From the NCBI GenBank assembly GCA_003500165.1, contig DNSZ01000205.1:1721-11879 (forward strand): a stretch of DNA of 10,159 bases, read 5' to 3'. The notes below the pieces were generated by a model that did no database searches, had not been told where the DNA came from, and saw only the letters and a list, made by a program, of their open reading frames with translations. The stretch's first letter is position 1. The number at the start of each line of letters is the position of its first letter. Source of the stretch: Paracoccaceae bacterium. Lineage in GTDB: Bacteria > Pseudomonadota > Alphaproteobacteria > Rhodobacterales > Rhodobacteraceae. The position numbers and the translations under genes were made by a program. Below, one piece after another: positions 5,994 to 10,159 of this stretch.

Positions 5994-6743
5994 TCAGAGT
6001 TGATCGCCCAGAAACGCCGTCAGGGCCTGCCACGATCCCTGCTCGGCATCGATGTCGTAGTCGCGCGAGCCGAACACCGTAAAGGAATGCCGCGCGCCGC
6101 CGAAGACCTGCGCGTCATGCTCGACCCCGGCCGCTTGCAGCTGGTCGAGCAGCGCCGCCAGATCGGCCATGCCCGACACCGGATCGGCCGAGCCGTGCAG
6201 CACCAGAACCGGCGCCGTCGTCTGGCTGTAATCCTGGCCCTCGGGCGTGGTCAGCCCGCCATGGAAGCTGACGACGCCGCTCAGGTCCGCGCCCGCGCGG
6301 GCCATCTCCAGCACCGCCGCGCCGCCAAAGCAGTAGCCGATGGCGACGACCTCTTCGGTCGCGCCGTCAAGCGCCCGCGCCGCCATCAGCGAACCCATCA
6401 GACGGGTCCGGAATTCGTCGCGGTCGCCGTAAAGCGCACCGGTCAGCGCGCGGTATTCATCGGTTGTGGTCGGTTCGACATCCTTGCCGTAAAGATCGGC
6501 CGCGACCGCGGTGTAGCCCATGGCAGCGAGCATCTCGGCGCGCCGCATCTCGTAATCGCCCAGACCGTCCCAGTCATGGATGATCAGCACCGTGCCCCGC
6601 GGCTCGGCCGCGGTGTTGCGGGCCACATAGCCCTCATAGACGGTGTCGCCGACGGTGTAGTCGAAGGGCGCGCCGGTGATCTCGGCACTGGCGGGCAGCG
6701 CGGCGGCAAGAAGCGCCGCCATCAGGATCGGACGAAAGGTCAT
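5994..6743 (-). CDS. Exported dienelactone hydrolase family protein
   Basis: This 249-residue alpha/beta hydrolase has the dienelactone hydrolase arrangement. The nucleophile is Cys138 in GYCFGG, the acid is Asp187 in HGSADP, and the base is His219 in ARHSF. The IIHDWDG strand-loop (54-60) corresponds to the oxyanion side, where the classic enzyme has a Glu (H-E); here it is Asp57. Residues 1-20 form a clear Sec signal peptide ending ASA, so the mature protein should be periplasmic, unlike the cytoplasmic enzyme of chlorocatechol breakdown. The natural substrate is unknown, probably an ester or lactone. GGAG lies 6 nt before the ATG, which supports this start. It is the last of three minus-strand genes, 91 bp after the DUF1203 gene. 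No aromatic-degradation genes are nearby, so a ClcD/TfdE-type role is not supported. Confidence 0.88.
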   Translation of the reverse strand: MTFRPILMAALLAAALPASAEITGAPFDYTVGDTVYEGYVARNTAAEPRGTVLIIHDWDGLGDYEMRRAEMLAAMGYTAVAADLYGKDVEPTTTDEYRALTGALYGDRDEFRTRLMGSLMAARALDGATEEVVAIGYCFGGAAVLEMARAGADLSGVVSFHGGLTTPEGQDYSQTTAPVLVLHGSADPVSGMADLAALLDQLQAAGVEHDAQVFGGARHSFTVFGSRDYDIDAEQGSWQALTAFLGDQL

Positions 6744-6772
6744 GGATGTCTCCGCTGTCGGTTGAAGCCTGC

Positions 6773-6804
6773 GGGATAGATAGGGCGGCGCGGATCAAGT
6801 CCAG
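6773..6804 (-). promoter_or_regulatory. Weak candidate promoter for the exported hydrolase
   Basis: On the minus strand, CTGGAC (6799-6804) is followed after 16 bp by TATCTA (6777-6782). An overlapping TTGATC...TATCCC pair has only 14-bp spacing. Neither is a strong match, but this is the only AT-containing patch in the 91-bp gap upstream of the gene. Co-transcription with the DUF1203 gene is equally possible. Confidence 0.22.
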
Positions 6805-6820
6805 CGGCACGCCACCGCTG
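6802..6820. terminator. Small hairpin after the DUF1203 gene
   Basis: CAGCGG and CCGCTG form a 6-bp stem with a 7-nt loop, 14 bp beyond the end of the DUF1203 gene on the minus strand. No T-run follows. It might weaken read-through into the hydrolase gene, or may be chance, and it overlaps the weak promoter candidate. Confidence 0.22.
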
Positions 6821-6834
6821 TGCCGGTCTGCCGA

Positions 6835-7296
6835 TCAGCGACCGATCCGCGCCAGCCAGCAATTGTTCCGCGCCGAGCGGATATCGACAAAGGCGATGTC
6901 GGACCGGGCCAGCAACGCCACGGCACCGGCAGCGATCCCACCTGCGGCGACGACCCGGCCGGTGCCGGCGACGATGCGCTCGTCGCGCCCATAGCCCTTC
7001 ATCAGGTAATCGGGTGAGGCCCCAAGCACCGGCGGCAGACCGGGTGCCGACCAGGGCGGGCAGGCATGAGCGCACAGAAAGATCGGCCCGATCTCGGCAT
7101 AGGGGTGCCGGCCGGCGAACGGACAATGGGCGGCGATCAGCATCTCGGCGCCGGCAGGCACGTCATGCAGGCAATGCCGGCAGGGGGTATGGGCGCCGTT
7201 CGACACGGCGCGCTCGGCGGGATTGCCATGGGCATCGGGGCCGCCCGCACGCAACCGCGCGGCGGCGGCGGGATCGATGGGATGGACGGTGAACAT
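6835..7296 (-). CDS. DUF1203 domain-containing protein
   Basis: This 153-residue protein matches the uncharacterised DUF1203 family in layout. A Cys pair CRHC (39-42) is followed by a P-A-G-A-E-M-L strand, a GPIFLCA segment (70-76), a central charged turn, and the typical ending SARNNCWLARI (141-151). Six Cys (39, 42, 58, 75, 79, 146) and several His suggest metal binding or redox chemistry, but this is inference and no function is established. No signal peptide or membrane segment is seen. The ATG was chosen over an open upstream extension because GGGAGG sits 8 nt before it and the extension has a shadow-frame, Arg-rich composition. It lies between the XdhC-family and hydrolase genes on the same strand, with gaps of 172 bp and 91 bp, so an operon is possible but not shown. 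Confidence 0.8.
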   Translation of the reverse strand: MFTVHPIDPAAAARLRAGGPDAHGNPAERAVSNGAHTPCRHCLHDVPAGAEMLIAAHCPFAGRHPYAEIGPIFLCAHACPPWSAPGLPPVLGASPDYLMKGYGRDERIVAGTGRVVAAGGIAAGAVALLARSDIAFVDIRSARNNCWLARIGR

Positions 7297-7468
7297 CGTG
7301 CGGACCTCCCGGTGCGGAACGCCGCCAGGATTGCATGGGGACACGGCGTGCCACGACCCGGATGCTGCGCATTGGCGCGTGACCGCTCCGCCGCCCTTGC
7401 GGGCGACGTCGCGGATGTCAATTGTCCGGCAAGGATACCCGGACCCGGACGAAAGGCCGGCGCGTGCC

Positions 7469-8428
7469 TCAGGCGTCGGGGCGGCGGCGCGCCGCGACGA
7501 TCTGGGCCAGGATCGCCACGGCGATCTCGGCCGGGGTTGCCGCCCCGATATCGAGGCCGATGGGGCCATGGATGCGCGCGGCGTCGCCCGCACCCATCAG
7601 CCTTTCGAGCCGAGCGGCATGGGTGCGCCGAGAGCCGAGCGCACCGATATAGAAGGCCGGGCTTGCCAGCGCCGCCCGCAACGCGGGATCGTCGATTTTC
7701 GGATCGTGGGTCAGCGCGGCAAGGCCGGTATGGGCATCGAGGGCGGGCAGCGCCTCGGGCGGCCAGTCGGCGATCACCTGCGCATCGGGAAAGCGCGCGG
7801 TCGTGGCGAAGGCCGGGCGCGGATCGATGACGATGGGCGCGAAGCCCGCGATCCGCGCCATCGGCGCCAGCGCCTGGGCGATGTGCACCGCGCCGATGAC
7901 GACAAGCCGCGGCGCGGGCAGGTGCAGCGCGGTGAAGACGCCGTCATCGACGCCGGACTGGCCGCGGCGAAAGCGCTCGGCCAGCGGGCCGTCACCGGGC
8001 GGGGCGGTCAGCGCCCGGTCCCAGCTTGCCAGATCGGTGCAGAGCGCAAGCGCCCGGCGCGCGGCCCGCGCCGCCACGAGATCGGCAAGCATCGCTTCGG
8101 GCAGGCCGGGGTCCGGCCCGACCGGCTCCACCAGCACGCGGATCGTGCCGCCACAGGCCAGACCGACCGCAAACGCGTCGCCATCCGACACCCCATAGGT
8201 CAGCAGGCGCGGCCGACCGTCGGCCAGCGCGTCGAGCGCCTCGGTCACCACCGCGGCTTCGACGCAGCCGCCCGACATCGAGCCCGCGATCGCGCCCGAC
8301 CCCGACACCGCCATCTGCGCACCGGGGCGGCGCGGTGCCGAGCCCCAGGTCTCGACCACCGTGGCGAGCGCCGCCCGCTGTCCCGACCGGACCCATTGCA
8401 GGGCCGTGCCCGGAATGTCGTCCTCCAT
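7469..8428 (-). CDS. XdhC/CoxI family molybdoenzyme maturation protein
   Basis: The 319-residue protein has the two-part XdhC/CoxI structure. The N-terminal domain contains ETWGSAPRRPGAQM (26-39), GSMSGGCVE (49-57) and GLACGGTIRV (89-98). The C-terminal Rossmann-like domain has VIGAVHIAQ (177-185), IGALGSRRTHAAR (261-273) and the conserved GLDIGAATPAEIA (291-303). The family binds molybdenum cofactor and helps sulfurate and insert it into xanthine-dehydrogenase or CO-dehydrogenase-type hydroxylases in the cytoplasm. The SGGCVE and LACGGT motifs fit the CoxI-like branch better than the dedicated xanthine dehydrogenase chaperone. No molybdoenzyme subunit is visible in the window. The start at 8428 is supported by AGGGAGG 5 nt upstream; an ATG 17 codons further up lacks such a site and overlaps the divergent helicase start. 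Confidence 0.9.
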   Translation of the reverse strand: MEDDIPGTALQWVRSGQRAALATVVETWGSAPRRPGAQMAVSGSGAIAGSMSGGCVEAAVVTEALDALADGRPRLLTYGVSDGDAFAVGLACGGTIRVLVEPVGPDPGLPEAMLADLVAARAARRALALCTDLASWDRALTAPPGDGPLAERFRRGQSGVDDGVFTALHLPAPRLVVIGAVHIAQALAPMARIAGFAPIVIDPRPAFATTARFPDAQVIADWPPEALPALDAHTGLAALTHDPKIDDPALRAALASPAFYIGALGSRRTHAARLERLMGAGDAARIHGPIGLDIGAATPAEIAVAILAQIVAARRRPDA

Positions 8429-8477
8429 CGCCGCCTCCCTCTGGCGCGGGGCCGTGTCGCGGGCTAGCTCGGCCCGC

Positions 8478-10159
8478 ATGGCCGCCCTGCCCGATCCGTT
8501 CGATGCCTGGTTCGCCCGCCGCGGCTGGGCGCCGCATCCGCATCAGCTTAGCATGCTGGCCCGCGCAGGCGAGCCCGCGCTCTTGATGATCGCGCCCACC
8601 GGCGGGGGCAAGACGCTGGCGGGTTTTCTGCCGAGCCTGGTGGCGTTGGGCACGGCGCCGCCGCCGGGGCTGCACACGCTTTACGTCTCGCCGCTGAAGG
8701 CGCTGGCCGCCGATATCCGGCGCAACCTGCGCAGCCCGGTCGACGAGATGGGGCTCGGCATCCGCATCGAGGACCGCTCGGGCGACACGCCGCATGGCCA
8801 GCGCCTGCGCCAGCGCGCCGACCCGCCGCATATCCTGCTGACCACGCCCGAAAGCCTGGCGCTGCTGATTTCCTACGAGGACGCGCCGCGCATCTTTGCC
8901 GGCCTCTCGCGCGTGGTCGTCGACGAAATCCATGCGCTGGCGGAATCGAAGCGCGGCGACCAGCTGGCGCTGGCGCTGGCGCGGCTGCAAACGCTTGCGC
9001 CCGGCCTGCGCCGGGTCGGCCTGTCGGCAACGGTCGAGGACCCCGATGCCCTGGCGCGCTGGCTGGCGCCGCGGGGTTGCGGCGTGCTGATGGCCGATCC
9101 CGGGCCCGATCCCGACATCGCCATGCTTGAAGTGGCGGAACCGCCGCCCTGGGCGGGCGGCGGCGGGCGCCATGCGGTGCCCGCGATCCTGCGGGAAATC
9201 CGCCGCCACCGGACCACGCTGATCTTTCACAACACCCGCGCCCAGGCGGAAATCTTCTTTCACGCGCTGTGGCAGGCCAATGACGACAGTCTGCCGATCG
9301 GCATCCATCACGGCTCGCTCGCGCGCGAGGCGCGGCAATCGGTCGAGGCGGCGATGGTGGCCGGCGATCTGCGGGCCATCGTGTGCACCGGCTCGCTCGA
9401 TCTGGGGATCGACTGGGGCGATGTGGATCTGGTGATCCAGGTCGGCGCGCCGAAGAACGTCAAGCGTCTGATCCAGCGGATCGGGCGCGCCAACCACCGC
9501 TACAACGCCCCGTCGAAGGCGCGTCTGGTGCCCGCCAACCGCTTCGAGGTGATCGAATGCGCCGCCGCGCTGGCGGCCGCGCGGGCGCATGACCTCGATG
9601 GTGAGCCGCGCCCGCCCGGCCCGCTTGACGTGCTGTGTCAGCACATCCTGATCCGCGCTGCATCGGGGCCGTTCGATGCCGGCCAGCTTTATGACGAGGT
9701 GACCGCGGCGGGCCCCTATGCCGCGCTCAGCCGGGCCGCGTTCGACGCCTGCCTGGATTTCGCCGCCACGGGGGGCTATGCGCTGCGCGCTTACGACCGC
9801 TGGCAACGGCTGAAACAGATTGCGCCGGGTCGCTGGGCGCTGCGCGATCCGCGGGTCGCGCGCGGCATCCGGATGAATATCGGCACCATCATCGATTACC
9901 AGACGGTCAAGGTGCGGATGAAGGGGCGCGGCGGCGCGCCGCTGGGCGAGGTCGAGGAAGCCTTTGCCGCATCGCTCAGCCCAGGCGACACGTTCCTGAT
10001 CGGGGGCCGCGTGGTGCGCTATGAGTCGCTGCGCGAGATGACCGTCGAGGTCAGCCGCGACCGCGGCCGCGAGCCGAAGATCGCCGTCTTCATGGGGATC
10101 AAGATGGCCACCTCCACCCTTTTGTCGGACCGGGTGCAGGCGATGCTGGCCGATCCGGA
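8478..10159 (+). CDS. Lhr-like DEXH helicase, ligase-associated DNA damage response type (partial)
   Basis: The first 560 codons are present and the gene runs off the right edge; the family is usually over 800 residues. Superfamily 2 motifs are complete: the HPHQ start (20-23), Walker A APTGGGKT (39-46), SPLKAL (71-76), TTPESL (122-127), DEIH (149-152), SAT (183-185), IFHNTRAQAE (249-258), HHGSL (277-281), CTGSLDLGIDW (303-313) and QRIGRANHR (333-341). The short N-terminus and the motif wording match helicases found with an ATP-dependent DNA ligase, a beta-CASP-type exonuclease and the phosphoesterase PdeM in a predicted repair cluster. Residues after about 385 begin the Lhr-type winged-helix/core extension. 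It probably translocates on single-stranded DNA. The ATG is divergent from the XdhC-family start, only 49 bp away. No clear Shine-Dalgarno was seen, and an in-frame GTG at 8454 is an alternative. Confidence 0.92.
   Translation, partial: MAALPDPFDAWFARRGWAPHPHQLSMLARAGEPALLMIAPTGGGKTLAGFLPSLVALGTAPPPGLHTLYVSPLKALAADIRRNLRSPVDEMGLGIRIEDRSGDTPHGQRLRQRADPPHILLTTPESLALLISYEDAPRIFAGLSRVVVDEIHALAESKRGDQLALALARLQTLAPGLRRVGLSATVEDPDALARWLAPRGCGVLMADPGPDPDIAMLEVAEPPPWAGGGGRHAVPAILREIRRHRTTLIFHNTRAQAEIFFHALWQANDDSLPIGIHHGSLAREARQSVEAAMVAGDLRAIVCTGSLDLGIDWGDVDLVIQVGAPKNVKRLIQRIGRANHRYNAPSKARLVPANRFEVIECAAALAAARAHDLDGEPRPPGPLDVLCQHILIRAASGPFDAGQLYDEVTAAGPYAALSRAAFDACLDFAATGGYALRAYDRWQRLKQIAPGRWALRDPRVARGIRMNIGTIIDYQTVKVRMKGRGGAPLGEVEEAFAASLSPGDTFLIGGRVVRYESLREMTVEVSRDRGREPKIAVFMGIKMATSTLLSDRVQAMLADP

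Noticed and set aside
7332..7353. TGGCACG...TGCA on the minus strand resembling a sigma-54 promoter
   Set aside because: The GG and GC dinucleotides are too far apart for the -24/-12 geometry.
7393..7421. Perfect TTGACA on the minus strand upstream of the DUF1203 gene
   Set aside because: At 17-bp spacing the -10 position reads AAGGGC, and neighbouring spacings are no better. A lone -35 hexamer is insufficient.
7297..7593. N-terminal extension of the DUF1203 frame
   Set aside because: The extra 99 residues are Arg/Ser-rich, run into the XdhC-family gene, and lie upstream of an excellent GGGAGG ribosome site at the chosen ATG.
8429..8479. Upstream ATG for the XdhC-family protein adding 17 residues
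   Set aside because: The internal start has AGGGAGG at good spacing and the family begins near there. The extension overlaps the start of the divergent helicase.
7992..9806. A 604-codon open frame on the minus strand opposite the Lhr-like helicase and the XdhC-family gene start
   Set aside because: The plus-strand helicase has every SF2 motif in the correct order. The antisense translation is low-complexity Arg/Gly/His.
1..10159. Search for a CRISPR array, toxin-antitoxin pair, phage or transposon genes, or a new defence cassette
   Set aside because: No direct repeat array, transposase, integrase or toxin-like small gene pair was seen. Every large stretch is explained by known families.

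Overview
The window is about 10.2 kb of very GC-rich, densely coding DNA. The base composition, the alphaproteobacterial look of every recognisable protein and the GC-rich hairpins between genes point to an alphaproteobacterium, most likely Rhodobacterales (Rhodobacteraceae). This is inferred from protein style and composition; there is no rRNA or other marker that fixes the genus. No transposase, integrase, tRNA, CRISPR array or phage gene was seen.

Layout. At the left edge is the start of a minus-strand gene, probably a carbon-nitrogen (nitrilase-type) hydrolase. It is divergent from a plus-strand endonuclease/exonuclease/phosphatase (EEP) family protein. A 188-bp spacer full of inverted repeats follows, then prfC (peptide chain release factor 3). 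prfC converges on a minus-strand family 25 glycosyltransferase, and a perfect 28-bp palindrome lies between the two stops. The glycosyltransferase is divergent from an RhlE-type DEAD-box RNA helicase, which has a recognisable promoter and a leader of about 90 nt. Just downstream on the same strand is a small lipoprotein with a staphylococcal-nuclease (SNase) domain. This converges, across a hairpin, on three minus-strand genes. Listed from the right in their order of transcription these are an XdhC/CoxI-family molybdoenzyme maturation protein, a DUF1203 protein, and an exported dienelactone-hydrolase-family protein. The right end is the start of a large plus-strand Lhr-like DEXH helicase of the ligase-associated DNA damage response type, cut by the window edge after 560 codons.

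Functionally this is a mosaic of single-gene or short units: translation termination (RF3), RNA remodelling (DEAD-box), DNA repair (Lhr-like helicase), nucleic acid or phosphoester hydrolysis (EEP, SNase), envelope glycosylation (GT25) and molybdenum enzyme maturation (XdhC). The genes do not form one pathway. I do not see convincing evidence of a wholly new system. The items most worth a second look are the Lhr-like helicase and its missing partners, the uncharacterised EEP subfamily, the nuclease lipoprotein with an ambiguous start, the XdhC-like protein without visible molybdoenzyme genes, and the palindromic spacers.
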